A DNA stretch of 64,000 nucleotides from Eshraghiella sp964576255 (GCA_964576255.1 CAZNUK010000001.1:1-64000); one strand, 5' to 3'. Shown: positions 8,249-17,042, numbered from the stretch's first letter. The notes: generated by a model from the sequence alone, not told the origin. Made by a program: numbers and translations.

Positions 8249-9775
8249 TTAATTCTCTGTTTTAAAAGAAAGCTTGATACTCTCTTTTGGAATTACAACG
8301 CTGACATAATCCTCTTCATTCCATAAGAATTCGTCATGAAGATGGATATCCTCCTCACTCTTAGTTCTGACAATATAGTGATAGTGGTCACCTTTGTAAA
8401 TAAGAGAAATAATATGTCCACAGGTTCCTCCAGCGTCCACATCATCACTCATGGATGCGCTATCTGTAGGAATATATACCTGCACTTCCGTACCTGCAAC
8501 GTCAAGCTCTTCGCCCTGGGCATCAACAAGGATTCCCTCCTCGTTAACTGACGAACCCGGATAAAGCTGGGTAACATCACATTCATACTCGCCATCCGCA
8601 AACATAACCGTATTACTCTTAGTAAGTACACCATCAAAAATATTGATGTCTGTCTCCGCCTCTATGACGTGTATTCCATCCGGCTCAATGCACATTCCGA
8701 TAGTCTCACCCACGGCAGCGCTCTTTGTGCTCTGGATAACAATTTCATTATCTCCCGATTCAACGATAATCTCGTAGTGCATTCCTTTAAATATAACGGA
8801 GTTTACTACACCAGTAACAGTACCCTCTTGTGGAGAAGTCATCATAATATCCTCCGGTCTGATAACAACGTCCACCGCAGTTCCAACCGGAACATCATCA
8901 ACGCACTCAAATATAGCACCACAGAACTTAACCTTTTTGCTGCCCATTATTTTACCGTTAAAAATATTACTGTCACCAATAAAGTCTGCGACAAAAACAT
9001 TTCTAGGTTCATTATATATTTCTTCCGGTGTACCAATCTGCTGAATCATACCGTCAGACATTACAACAACCTTGTCCGACATAGTAAGTGCTTCCTCCTG
9101 GTCATGTGTTACATAGATAAATGTAATCCCAAGTTCTCGGTGCATCGCTTTTAATTCAAGCTGCATCTCCTTACGCATCTTAAGATCCAAAGCTCCTAAA
9201 GGCTCATCCAAAAGCAGTATCTCCGGTTCATTAACAATAGCTCTTGCAATTGCAATACGCTGCTGCTGCCCGCCTGAAAGCGTGGATACACTTCGTTTTT
9301 CAAAGCCCTCAAGGTCAACCACCTCCAAGGCATGCTTAACCTTTTCTTTGATTTCTTTCTGCGTAAGTTTACGTTTGCTGACAATGGTCTCACCAGCTTC
9401 ATTCTGATATGTAGTTTCAATTGTTTTAAGTTTAAGGCCGAATGCCACATTTTCAAAAATATTTAAATGTGGAAATAACGCATAACGCTGAAAAACTGTA
9501 TTAATAGGTCTTTTATTAGGCGGCAACTGACTAATGTCCTTTCCGTTTAATAAAATCTGTCCCTCCGACGGAATATCAAATCCCGCAATCATTCGCAGCG
9601 TTGTTGTTTTACCACAACCCGATGGTCCTAAAAAGGTAACAAATTCACCCTTTTTAACCTCCAGGTTAAAATCCTCAACTGCTACAAAATTGTCATCGAA
9701 ACATTTTTTGATGTTCTTTAATTCAATAATGTTTTCTGAATTATTATTGTTCATGGCACTTTCAACTGTATTCAT
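8249..9775 (-). CDS. potA: Polyamine ABC transporter ATPase PotA, extended form
   Basis: 508 residues, much longer than the usual 360-380. The ATPase domain has Walker A GPSGCGKTT (50-58), Q96, signature LSGGQ (166-170) and Walker B LLLDE (187-191). An extra charged insertion of about 20 residues (118-140) lies between Q-loop and signature. The C-terminal half looks like two TOBE-type regulatory modules in tandem: GVVNSVIFKGMHYEIIVES near residue 320 and GHIISLIYKGDHYHYIVRT near 460 are clear repeats of each other. First gene of potABCD; its leader has a terminator-like hairpin. AGGAG lies 11 bases before the chosen ATG; the ATG at codon 8 is an alternative. Confidence 0.93.
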   Translation of the reverse strand: MNTVESAMNNNNSENIIELKNIKKCFDDNFVAVEDFNLEVKKGEFVTFLGPSGCGKTTTLRMIAGFDIPSEGQILLNGKDISQLPPNKRPINTVFQRYALFPHLNIFENVAFGLKLKTIETTYQNEAGETIVSKRKLTQKEIKEKVKHALEVVDLEGFEKRSVSTLSGGQQQRIAIARAIVNEPEILLLDEPLGALDLKMRKEMQLELKAMHRELGITFIYVTHDQEEALTMSDKVVVMSDGMIQQIGTPEEIYNEPRNVFVADFIGDSNIFNGKIMGSKKVKFCGAIFECVDDVPVGTAVDVVIRPEDIMMTSPQEGTVTGVVNSVIFKGMHYEIIVESGDNEIVIQSTKSAAVGETIGMCIEPDGIHVIEAETDINIFDGVLTKSNTVMFADGEYECDVTQLYPGSSVNEEGILVDAQGEELDVAGTEVQVYIPTDSASMSDDVDAGGTCGHIISLIYKGDHYHYIVRTKSEEDIHLHDEFLWNEEDYVSVVIPKESIKLSFKTEN

Positions 9776-9820
9776 AAATACAGCACATCTCCTTTCAAGA
9801 AATATTAACAGTTAAGTTGC

Positions 9821-9870
9821 AAAAAAAGACAGATATAATCAGGTCGCGCTTTCGTTCCCTGACGTATCTG
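9821..9870 (-). promoter_or_regulatory. Terminator-like hairpin in the pot operon leader (candidate attenuator)
   Basis: Between the promoter and potA the minus strand folds as CAGATA-GTCAGG / CCTGA-TATCTG and is followed by TCTTTTTTT, a textbook intrinsic terminator placed inside the 5' leader. The sequence GGAACGAAAG occurs twice in the leader, once before the stem and once in the loop. A conditional terminator fits, but no known riboswitch class is recognised. Confidence 0.55.
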
Positions 9871-9902
9871 CCTTTCGTTCCTTTGCACATCATTCAATAT
9901 GG

Positions 9903-9932
9903 ATAATAAAGTATTTTACCTTTGTTTGTCAA
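9903..9932 (-). promoter_or_regulatory. Promoter of the potABCD operon
   Basis: Minus-strand TTGACA, 18-bp spacer, TATTAT, about 130 bp upstream of potA and before the leader hairpin. Confidence 0.65.
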
Positions 9933-9972
9933 TAGGAATTTATATTCACTGTACAAGAAAATACTTTGAAAC

Positions 9973-10104
9973 ATTCTTGTTTCTCTAAGTGGACATTTAC
10001 ACAAAATGTTAAGGTGCTTGCAAACTGTTCGAAGCGAAGCAAGTTTTTGCAAGCACCTTATAATGTCAACTTTGTGGCGGTGTCCGCTTAGAGAAACCAG
10101 AAGC
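9973..10104. repeat. Long imperfect inverted repeat (about 130 bp)
   Basis: The two halves pair almost end to end. Outer arms GTTTCTCTAAGTGGACA and TGTCCGCTTAGAGAAAC differ at one pair; inner arms AAGGTGCTTGCAAAC and GTTTTTGCAAGCACCTT enclose a 14-nt loop (TGTTCGAAGCGAAG). It lies in the 355-bp gap between murA and potA. It could be a MITE-like element or a processed RNA hairpin; no U-tract or obvious target duplication is seen. Confidence 0.7.
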
Positions 10105-10130
10105 TTCCAACTGCATTTCTGGCTCAACCA

Positions 10131-11423
10131 CTACACCACTTTAAAATCAAACTGTCTTATATCTTTTTCGCAGGTTACCTTAGCAATATTTCCTCCAAGT
10201 TTTCTAATCTTGCCGTCAAAATCCTCGTAACCACGCTCAATGTACTTAATATCATCAATGGCTGTTACACCGTCTGCTACAAGTCCTGCAATAACCAGAG
10301 CCGCTCCCGCTCTTAGATCCGGAGCAGTCACCTCTGCACCGGTAGTCCTGTCCACACCTGTAATAATAGCAGTATTACCCTCAACCTTAATTCTACATCC
10401 CATTCGGGATAATTCATCCACATATTTGAAACGGTTTTCCCAAATGCTTTCTGTAACAATACTTGTTCCATCACATCTAGATAAAAGCACCGCAATCTGT
10501 GGCTGCATATCCGTAGGAAATCCCGGATAAGGCAATGTCTTAATATTGGTATGATTAAGTTTTTCTCGTCCCACTACTCGTACAGCCTCATCAAATTCTT
10601 CAACCTCACATCCAACTTCAATAAGCTTGGCTGTAATTGCCTCAAGATGCTTAGGAATAACATTCTTAACCAGAACATCTCCTGCTGTAGCTGCTGCCGC
10701 AAGCATAAAGGTTCCTGCTTCAATCTGGTCAGGGATTATAGAATAAGTAGTTCCATGAAGCTTCTCCACACCCTTAATTCTGATAACATCTGTTCCCGCA
10801 CCCTTAATATTGGCACCCATACAGTTAAGGCAGTTCGCCACATCTACTACATGTGGTTCCTTAGCCGCATTCTCAATAATTGTACTTCCCTCTGCAAGAC
10901 AAGCCGCTAACATAATATTAATGGTAGCGCCTACTGAAACCATATCAAGATATATATGGTTACCTTTAAGCTTATCCGACTTAGCACAAATCATTCCATG
11001 CTCTATATCTACACTTGCACCCAATGCACGGAAACCTTTTATATGAAGGTCAACCGGTCTGCTTCCGATATTGCAACCGCCCGGTAATGCTACCTCTGCC
11101 TTACCAAGCTTACCAAGTAATGCTCCCAACAGATAATAGGACGCTCTAATCTTCTTAATAAATTCTATATCCACACTTGTAGAGAATATTGTATTTCCAT
11201 TTATTTGAAATGTATGTCTATCAATTTTATCAACTTTAGCACCGATGTATTCAATAGCCTCCAACACAATTCTGGTATCTCTTACATCAGGCACATTTTC
11301 AATTGTAACTGTCTCATCAGACATAACAGCTGCTGCGAGTATGGCAAGGGCGGCATTTTTGGCTCCACCTATTTCAACCTCTCCCATCAATCTGTTTCCG
11401 CCTCTGATTACATATTGTTCCAT
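10131..11423 (-). CDS. murA: UDP-N-acetylglucosamine 1-carboxyvinyltransferase
   Basis: 430 residues, normal for the family. It catalyses the first committed step of peptidoglycan synthesis, transferring enolpyruvate from PEP to UDP-GlcNAc in the cytosol. Seen: substrate-binding K22-N23 in GGAKNAALAIL and the catalytic C117 in LPGGCNIGSRPVDLH, the cysteine targeted by fosfomycin in this family. The start was chosen at MEQYVIRGG behind GAGGTG; 17 extra upstream codons are not needed. It has its own promoter and ends at the long inverted repeat. Confidence 0.96.
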   Translation of the reverse strand: MEQYVIRGGNRLMGEVEIGGAKNAALAILAAAVMSDETVTIENVPDVRDTRIVLEAIEYIGAKVDKIDRHTFQINGNTIFSTSVDIEFIKKIRASYYLLGALLGKLGKAEVALPGGCNIGSRPVDLHIKGFRALGASVDIEHGMICAKSDKLKGNHIYLDMVSVGATINIMLAACLAEGSTIIENAAKEPHVVDVANCLNCMGANIKGAGTDVIRIKGVEKLHGTTYSIIPDQIEAGTFMLAAAATAGDVLVKNVIPKHLEAITAKLIEVGCEVEEFDEAVRVVGREKLNHTNIKTLPYPGFPTDMQPQIAVLLSRCDGTSIVTESIWENRFKYVDELSRMGCRIKVEGNTAIITGVDRTTGAEVTAPDLRAGAALVIAGLVADGVTAIDDIKYIERGYEDFDGKIRKLGGNIAKVTCEKDIRQFDFKVV

Positions 11424-11489
11424 ATGGCACCTCAGATTTTGTAATGTATTTCCACACAAATAAAAACGCATCAATAGATACGCAACTGT

Positions 11490-11517
11490 ATTATAACATA
11501 AAAACTCTGTTTGTAAA
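11490..11517 (-). promoter_or_regulatory. Promoter of murA
   Basis: Minus-strand TTTACA, 16-bp spacer, perfect TATAAT, about 67 bp before the murA start. Confidence 0.65.
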
Positions 11518-11547
11518 CTACGAATTTAAAAAAACACAATAATTGGA

Positions 11548-11580
11548 TAAAAAGGTCTGTTTGATTCCTCAAACAGACCT
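11548..11580 (-). terminator. Terminator of the M23 peptidase gene
   Basis: Perfect 12-bp stem AGGTCTGTTTGA/TCAAACAGACCT followed by TTTTTATCC on the minus strand, 6 bp after the stop codon. Confidence 0.85.
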
Positions 11581-11585
11581 AAAAA

Positions 11586-13151
11586 TTATCTTCCTGTATA
11601 TGCTACCGGGTCAACTAATACGTCTCCCCTAAGTCTAATTTCAAAATGTAAATGTGGTCCTGTACTGTTACCGGTACTTCCTACATATCCGATAACCTGT
11701 CCCTGATTAACTGTCTGTCCATAGCCTACAGCAAAGGCACTAAGATGTGCATATCTTGTAAGACTTCCATCAGCATGACGAACATCAATACAGTAACCAT
11801 ATCCACCATACCAGCTTGCTCTCTCAATAACGCCACTTGATGATGCCTTAACAGGAGTTCCTGTTGGTGCATACCAGTCAACACCTGTATGCATTGACCA
11901 AAGACCTGTAATCGGGTGATTTCTCATTCCAAATGGTGAAGTAATTGTATTACTGTTAACAGGCTTAATATATGTTGGAGGTGTAAGAGTACCTCTCTCA
12001 ATAACGGTAGGAGTTGCCTCAGTAAAGATTGTCTGATTAATAATCTCTCTATTGGTCTCAACACCGTTAACATATGTTACTACAGCAACAACTTCTCTGT
12101 GTCCAGCTGTACCATAAGTGATTACATTCTCTGTACCAATATACAAACTATTGTTATCCACATACTGAACCGGTGCATCATAATCTTCTTCATAGGTTGT
12201 CTCTTCTATAACAACAACACTAATCTCTGAAGCAGGAACTGTTACAATCAATTCCTCTCCGGCATAAATAATGGAATTAACATCCATATCTCCGTTAAGT
12301 GCTAAAAGCTCTTCCAAGGTAATATTATGAAGATTAGCAATTCCTGTAAGACAATCACCATTCTGAACTTCATAAGTTCCCTTCTCTGCATGTTCCTTAG
12401 TGATAAGCTCATATGCTTCCTCTACTGAAACAATGCTGCTCTTAGATGCCTTAGTCTCAATAACTTCAACATTTTCTTCAAATCCAATGGAAAGAATTCC
12501 ATCTGCATATACAATCTCTTCTTCATCAACAACAACTTCCGTATCACTATTAAGAGATGCAAGTACCTGTGCTGCTTCGTTAATTGTAACATCAGCTGAC
12601 ACGATATTGGTCTGAAGTGTTGTATAAGAACCAGCTGTATTCTCTACAAGTTCAACTGTAAACTCATTAGAGTCACTGTATTTTGCCTTAACTAATTCAA
12701 AAAGCTCAACAACCTCTTCCTTAGAAGCAAGTGTAACTGTAAAATCCTCTACTCTTACTGTATAAGCTACAGAATCACTCTTAGTATCTACATTGTTAGA
12801 TGATAAAAGTGCTACCATAGACTCTGTTAATGCCTCTTCAGTAATAACATTTCCACCAGTTGTTTCTTTATATACGCTTACATCAGATTCAACAAGTGCC
12901 AAACCACTGTTAGACTCATTAATCTGTGTTCTTGCATCCTTAAGTGCTGACTGTGCAATTGAAGCATCACTTACATAGCCAAGCTCAGTTCCATTTAACA
13001 CTACCATATAGCGTTCATCCGGAGTATAGGTCTTACCACCATCTGCGACCCTGTTAACAAACGGAATTGCTACAAGTAAGAACAATACTGCAATAATTGC
13101 TGTTCTAACATATGAAATTACTAATCTCTTCTGTCGTCCCAAACGATGCAT
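11586..13151 (-). CDS. M23-family cell-wall endopeptidase with LysM and G5 domains
   Basis: 521 residues. Membrane anchor helix 12-32, a long extracytoplasmic region with beta-rich repeats (40-250), a LysM peptidoglycan-binding module (259-304), a G5-like module (about 311-388), and a C-terminal M23 metallopeptidase domain (405-517). Zinc ligands are visible as H421 and D425 in HTGVD and H500/H502 in GPHLHFE, so the enzyme should be active. It probably cuts peptide cross-bridges in the wall during growth. Its promoter carries a WalR-like site, which fits a cell-wall hydrolase. Confidence 0.92.
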   Translation of the reverse strand: MHRLGRQKRLVISYVRTAIIAVLFLLVAIPFVNRVADGGKTYTPDERYMVVLNGTELGYVSDASIAQSALKDARTQINESNSGLALVESDVSVYKETTGGNVITEEALTESMVALLSSNNVDTKSDSVAYTVRVEDFTVTLASKEEVVELFELVKAKYSDSNEFTVELVENTAGSYTTLQTNIVSADVTINEAAQVLASLNSDTEVVVDEEEIVYADGILSIGFEENVEVIETKASKSSIVSVEEAYELITKEHAEKGTYEVQNGDCLTGIANLHNITLEELLALNGDMDVNSIIYAGEELIVTVPASEISVVVIEETTYEEDYDAPVQYVDNNSLYIGTENVITYGTAGHREVVAVVTYVNGVETNREIINQTIFTEATPTVIERGTLTPPTYIKPVNSNTITSPFGMRNHPITGLWSMHTGVDWYAPTGTPVKASSSGVIERASWYGGYGYCIDVRHADGSLTRYAHLSAFAVGYGQTVNQGQVIGYVGSTGNSTGPHLHFEIRLRGDVLVDPVAYTGR

Positions 13152-13182
13152 AATAACCTCCTTAAATCATTTGTTACAATCT

Positions 13183-13199
13183 GTAACATTTTCGTAACA
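13183..13199 (-). promoter_or_regulatory. WalR-like binding site
   Basis: Minus-strand TGTTAC-GAAAA-TGTTAC matches the WalR/YycF consensus TGTWAH-N5-TGTWAH exactly. A further inverted TGTAAC follows four bases later. The site lies just after the -10 box, a position usually linked with repression. Confidence 0.55.
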
Positions 13200-13205
13200 A
13201 TTCAA

Positions 13206-13234
13206 AGTGTAACAGATAAATACTGGTTTGTAAA
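13206..13234 (-). promoter_or_regulatory. Promoter of the M23 peptidase gene
   Basis: Minus-strand TTTACA, 17-bp spacer, TACACT; the WalR-like repeats overlap the expected start site. Confidence 0.55.
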
Positions 13235-13281
13235 GGGGTTTACGGTAATTTTTTTAGCAAAATCACAAAAATAATGTAAAT

Positions 13282-13773
13282 TTATAGCATTTTTTCTATT
13301 TTTTTTACTGTTTCTTCAATTGTAGCCCCATCTAAATCAACAATTATATCACTGTAAGTCTCATAAAGCGGAGTTCTTTCTATATACAAATCATCCAGCG
13401 TCTGGCTTTTTTTCATAGCAACACCTCTGCCCTCCAGATTGGATAAACGATTCTTAATTGTATCAAGGCTTGCTCTAAGATACACAACTTTGCCGATGCT
13501 TTTAAGGTGCTCCATTGCTTCCTTTCCATATATAACACTACCACCTGTAGCAATAACCGAATTGCTAACATCAAGTTCGGCATTAATCCGATTCTCTATG
13601 GCAAGAAATGCCTCGTTACCATCCTGAGCAATTATATCCTTTAAAAGTCTTTTTTCCTCCCGCTGAATTACAAGGTCAGAATCCACAAATTCGTAACCAA
13701 GCACCTTAGCAAGAACAACCCCGGCGCTGCTTTTTCCAACACCGGGCATTCCAATAAGAACTATGTTATTCAC
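13282..13773 (-). CDS. aroK: Shikimate kinase
   Basis: 163 residues. It phosphorylates shikimate in aromatic amino-acid synthesis. P-loop GMPGVGKSS at residue 8, substrate residues in VDSDLVI, the GG pair in IATGGSVIY and the lid region LEGRGVAM are in family order. The start codon is GTG behind GGGAGA. It follows the flavin reductase gene by 12 bp in a three-gene operon; the pathway partner DAHP synthase is near the other end of the window. Confidence 0.92.
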   Translation of the reverse strand: MNNIVLIGMPGVGKSSAGVVLAKVLGYEFVDSDLVIQREEKRLLKDIIAQDGNEAFLAIENRINAELDVSNSVIATGGSVIYGKEAMEHLKSIGKVVYLRASLDTIKNRLSNLEGRGVAMKKSQTLDDLYIERTPLYETYSDIIVDLDGATIEETVKKIEKML

Positions 13774-13785
13774 AATAAAGTCTCC

Positions 13786-14349
13786 CTATTTCTTCTGTAC
13801 TGAATATCCAAATTTGCCAAGCTTGTCCCCAAGATTAAAATACTCTCCGTGAGAATATGCCACCAAATCCGTATCATTCAGATGAAAAGCACCCTTTTCA
13901 TCCATATATTTATCATCAATTGATACGTTAACTACTTCTGCGATAAACATATCGTGGCTGCCCAATGGCTTAATTTCCTTAACCACACATTCAATGTTAA
14001 CCGGACTCTCTGCAATTCTCACTGCCGAAAGCTTAGTAGACGCTTCCGGTGTAAGACCAGTCTCCTTAAATTTGTCCATATCCCTGCCGGAACGAACACC
14101 GCAAAAATCCGTTGCTTTTACCAAATCCCTGGTGACAAGATTAATTACAAATTCACCAGTTTCTTCTATTATAGAGTGTGAGTGTCTTTCTTTTCTCACT
14201 GATATGGATACCATTGCCGGGTCTGAACATATCGTTCCTGCCCATGCCACAGTAATAATGTTAGGTGTTTCACCCGGTCTGTTACAGCTTACCATTACAA
14301 CTGGCAATGGATATAACATATTTCCCGGCTTCCAATTCTGCTTTGCCAT
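13786..14349 (-). CDS. Flavin reductase-like FMN-binding protein
   Basis: 187 residues. The pattern YPLPVVMVSCN, ITVAWAGTICSDPAMVSISVRK, SHSIIEETGEFVINL and DFCGVRSGRDMDKF is that of the flavin reductase-like / FMN-binding split-barrel family. These bind FMN and act as oxidoreductases of often unknown substrate. The start was placed at the ATG after AGGAGG rather than the in-frame TTG two codons before. It sits between a pyrophosphatase and aroK with no clear pathway link. Confidence 0.88.
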   Translation of the reverse strand: MAKQNWKPGNMLYPLPVVMVSCNRPGETPNIITVAWAGTICSDPAMVSISVRKERHSHSIIEETGEFVINLVTRDLVKATDFCGVRSGRDMDKFKETGLTPEASTKLSAVRIAESPVNIECVVKEIKPLGSHDMFIAEVVNVSIDDKYMDEKGAFHLNDTDLVAYSHGEYFNLGDKLGKFGYSVQKK

Positions 14350-14361
14350 AATCAAATCCTC

Positions 14362-15999
14362 CTACTGAGCAATTTCCATCATTAATTCTGGTACTATCTG
14401 CTTTTTACGTGATACAACTCCCGGCAAAAGAACAACTCCGTCCGCTCCGGTAACGCCAAGAGCACTTTCTACCAGTTCCTGCGCTCCATCTCCCACGCAC
14501 AAAAGCTCCGTTCCCGGCATCAACATATCCGTAAGCATAAAGAACAGCATATCCACTCCACTTGATGCATACTGCTCCTTCATATATGCAAAAATCTTCT
14601 TCTTAACCTGCGCAAGCTCCTGACTATCCATACAGGATACCTGACCAATTCCAAAAGTAACATCTCCCATTGAGAATTTTTTGTAATCTCTGGTAAAAAG
14701 CTCCTTGGCGGTCTTTTCACTTAAGTTGCTTCCTGCAAAGAACATTTCGTGAGCAAAGGTCTCGCTATCTATGCCTGCAATTTTGGCAAGCTTTTTGGCT
14801 GCCTTAGTGTCCTTAGGTGTGCATGTAGGGGAACGGAACATCAAAGTATCTGAAATAATTGCCGCACACATAAGCATTGCCATCTGCGGCTCAATTTCCA
14901 CGCCTTCATCCACATACATTTCATATATAATTGTTGCAGTACAACCAACAGGCTGATTATAGAAAAATACCGGAGACATAGTCTCAATGGCGCCAAGTCT
15001 GTGGTGGTCTACGATTTCCAGAATCTCTGCTGCCTGTACACCCATAACTGCCTGTTTGGCCTCGTTGTGGTCAACAAGAATTACTTTTTTCTTCTGGGCA
15101 CCAAGTAAATTTCTTCGTGAAATCATTCCCACATAGTTATTATGACTATCAAGTACAGGGAAATCTCTGTGACGCTTTTCCGCCATAACTTTACGAACAT
15201 CATCTATATAATCTGTAAGCTTAAAGCAAATGAGATTTTCCTTCTTCATCATATATCCAATAGGTACACTCTGGAAAATCAATCTTGATACTGTCAAGGC
15301 ATCATATGGTGTACAAATAATCGTACATCCATTATCCTGTGCCATTTTAGTTATGGACACCGAAACCTGTGCATCCTCACAGACAATTATACAGCCCGCC
15401 CCCATCTCGATAGCACACAGCTGTGTCTCATATCTGTTTCCAAGAATTACCACATCTCCAGTCTCAATACTCTCTTCCAACACCTCCGGTGTAGCAACGG
15501 ACATAATAACCTTACCGGTTACAGGGGCATTCTTATCCGCACTACAAACAATCTTACCACTAAGTGTCTCTGCCACCTGCTTATAGGTGGTCTCAGAATC
15601 CGCCAAAATATGGGTGTCCTGAACCTCCATATATGAGGTTGCAATATCTGTAATGGTAATAATACCTTCCATCTTACGGTTCTTAACAACAGGAAGGGTA
15701 ACAACGCCAACCTCCTGCATCATGTCCCATGCATTTTTTATGGTGATTGAGGATTTGACACTTTCGGTTTTACGAATTGCCACCTCACTAATCTGGGCAC
15801 TTACATCCTGCAAAAGTGGAGGTGTTGCCACCTCGCATTTCTTCAGAACATACTGGCTCTCCTCGTTAAGCTTGCCGGCTCTATATGGCACGTAATCTTC
15901 TGTTCCTGATATTTTATTTTTCAAATTAGCGTATGCAATTGCTGAACAAATAGAATCCGTATCAGGATTTCTATGTCCTACTACATATACTTTACTCAT
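14362..15999 (-). CDS. CBS/DRTGG-domain manganese-dependent inorganic pyrophosphatase
   Basis: 545 residues, against about 310 for the plain family II enzyme. It hydrolyses pyrophosphate in the cytosol. The catalytic DHH core is split: GHRNPDTDS at the N terminus supplies metal ligands, then a regulatory insert (about 65-305) of two CBS halves flanking a DRTGG-like domain, then LVDHNE, the EIVDHH motif and C-terminal SRKKQIVP. In known CBS-PPases the insert senses adenine nucleotides and diadenosine polyphosphates. First gene of the operon with flavin reductase and aroK. Confidence 0.94.
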   Translation of the reverse strand: MSKVYVVGHRNPDTDSICSAIAYANLKNKISGTEDYVPYRAGKLNEESQYVLKKCEVATPPLLQDVSAQISEVAIRKTESVKSSITIKNAWDMMQEVGVVTLPVVKNRKMEGIITITDIATSYMEVQDTHILADSETTYKQVAETLSGKIVCSADKNAPVTGKVIMSVATPEVLEESIETGDVVILGNRYETQLCAIEMGAGCIIVCEDAQVSVSITKMAQDNGCTIICTPYDALTVSRLIFQSVPIGYMMKKENLICFKLTDYIDDVRKVMAEKRHRDFPVLDSHNNYVGMISRRNLLGAQKKKVILVDHNEAKQAVMGVQAAEILEIVDHHRLGAIETMSPVFFYNQPVGCTATIIYEMYVDEGVEIEPQMAMLMCAAIISDTLMFRSPTCTPKDTKAAKKLAKIAGIDSETFAHEMFFAGSNLSEKTAKELFTRDYKKFSMGDVTFGIGQVSCMDSQELAQVKKKIFAYMKEQYASSGVDMLFFMLTDMLMPGTELLCVGDGAQELVESALGVTGADGVVLLPGVVSRKKQIVPELMMEIAQ

Positions 16000-16031
16000 A
16001 TATTCTTCAACTCTTTTAACTGTTTTTTGCC

Positions 16032-16060
16032 ACTATAACACTTCTTTTAAAATATGTCAA
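16032..16060 (-). promoter_or_regulatory. Promoter of the pyrophosphatase operon
   Basis: Minus-strand TTGACA, 17-bp spacer, TATAGT. It lies in the short gap to the divergent dtd gene, whose likely -10 (TATTAT, 16068-16073) starts 8 bp past this -35 box. Confidence 0.7.
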
Positions 16061-16095
16061 ACTGTGATATTATATGTAACAAGGAGGATTTACTT

Positions 16096-16527
16096 ATGAG
16101 AATTGTAATACAAAGAGTTACCAACGCCAGCGTAACAGTTGAGGAGCAGGTAATTGGTGCCATTGATAAAGGACTTTTGATATTTCTTGGAGTTGAGACG
16201 GAGGATACTGACGACATGCTTCAGAAATATGTGGACAAAATCGTTAAGCTCAGAATCTTCGAGGATGAAAACGGCAAAACCAACAAATCCCTTATGGATG
16301 TTAACGGCTCACTTCTGGTAGTTTCTCAGTTTACCCTGTGCGCGGACTGCTCCCACGGAAACAGGCCGGGCTTCACAGGTGCAAAGGCTCCCGGAGAAGC
16401 CAACAGAATGTACGAAGAATTTATCCGCCTGTGTAAGGAACAGGTTCCTATTGTGGAGCACGGAGAGTTCGGGGCTGATATGAAGGTAAGTCTTGTGAAT
16501 GACGGACCATTTACTATTTTGTTGTAA
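16096..16527 (+). CDS. dtd: D-aminoacyl-tRNA deacylase
   Basis: 143 residues, normal length. It removes D-amino acids wrongly attached to tRNA. Family motifs: MRIVIQRVTNASV at the start, the SQFTLCAD motif, and GPFTILL at the end with its conserved G-cisP-like loop NRPGFTGAK. The start follows AAGGAGG; the longer upstream frame lacks a ribosome site. Divergent from the pyrophosphatase operon. Confidence 0.95.
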   Translation: MRIVIQRVTNASVTVEEQVIGAIDKGLLIFLGVETEDTDDMLQKYVDKIVKLRIFEDENGKTNKSLMDVNGSLLVVSQFTLCADCSHGNRPGFTGAKAPGEANRMYEEFIRLCKEQVPIVEHGEFGADMKVSLVNDGPFTILL

Positions 16528-16609
16528 AATTTTTCAATTTTCACCAACAGTGATGTTCTTTCATATATAGTAGAACTATTCTATACAAGTGAGAAAGGAA
16601 TCACTAATT

Positions 16610-16948
16610 ATGTATGAAAATTATAAAGATATGGGACTACGAATTTCCCTCAGAAGAAAAGATTTACGTATAACTCAAAAAGCTCTATCTCAAAAGTTGA
16701 ATATCTCCAATAATCATCTATGTGCGATAGAGCATGGCAATGCTGTTCCCAGCTTCGATACATTAGTTAACCTATGCGATGTACTTGGCGTATCGCCTAA
16801 CTACTTGCTATACGGAAGCCTTCACCATAGTAATATTTCAAAAAATATAATAGACAGTCTTAGTCTAGTTGCACCGGAGGATTTGCCAATAATACAAGAG
16901 ATAATTAATATTTATGTGCTGAAGAATAAGAAAAACCTCAAGATATAA
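16610..16948 (+). CDS. XRE-family helix-turn-helix regulator
   Basis: 112 residues. The Cro/CI-type helix-turn-helix spans about 9-65: LRISLRRKDLRITQKALSQK, then HLCAIEHGNAVPSFDTLVNLC and the closing GVSPNYLLYGS. The last 40 residues may form a dimerisation helix. The ATG start follows AAAGGA; an upstream in-frame GTG is less likely. It is convergent with the TIGR04141-like gene and shares its terminator. Its target is unknown. Confidence 0.88.
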   Translation: MYENYKDMGLRISLRRKDLRITQKALSQKLNISNNHLCAIEHGNAVPSFDTLVNLCDVLGVSPNYLLYGSLHHSNISKNIIDSLSLVAPEDLPIIQEIINIYVLKNKKNLKI

Positions 16949-16988
16949 TACATCAAATAGTTATTTTATTTTTATACCCACAAAAAAG

Positions 16989-17037
16989 CACTCCGCTACT
17001 GTAAAATCAACACATATACCAGTAGCGGATTTTTTTA
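16989..17037. terminator. Bidirectional terminator
   Basis: Stem CCGCTACTG/CAGTAGCGG followed by ATTTTTTT on the plus strand and by AGTGCTTTTTTG on the minus strand. It serves the XRE gene and the convergent TIGR04141-like gene. Confidence 0.85.
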
Positions 17038-17042
17038 TAAAG

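Noticed and set aside
8669..9154. 161-residue plus-strand ORF inside potA
   Set aside because: Antisense to a well-supported potA; no family pattern and no ribosome site.
9821..9870. Guanidine (mini-ykkC) riboswitch because of repeated GGAACGAAAG
   Set aside because: The repeats are not each in the loop of their own small stem with an ACGR tetraloop; only one terminator stem is formed.
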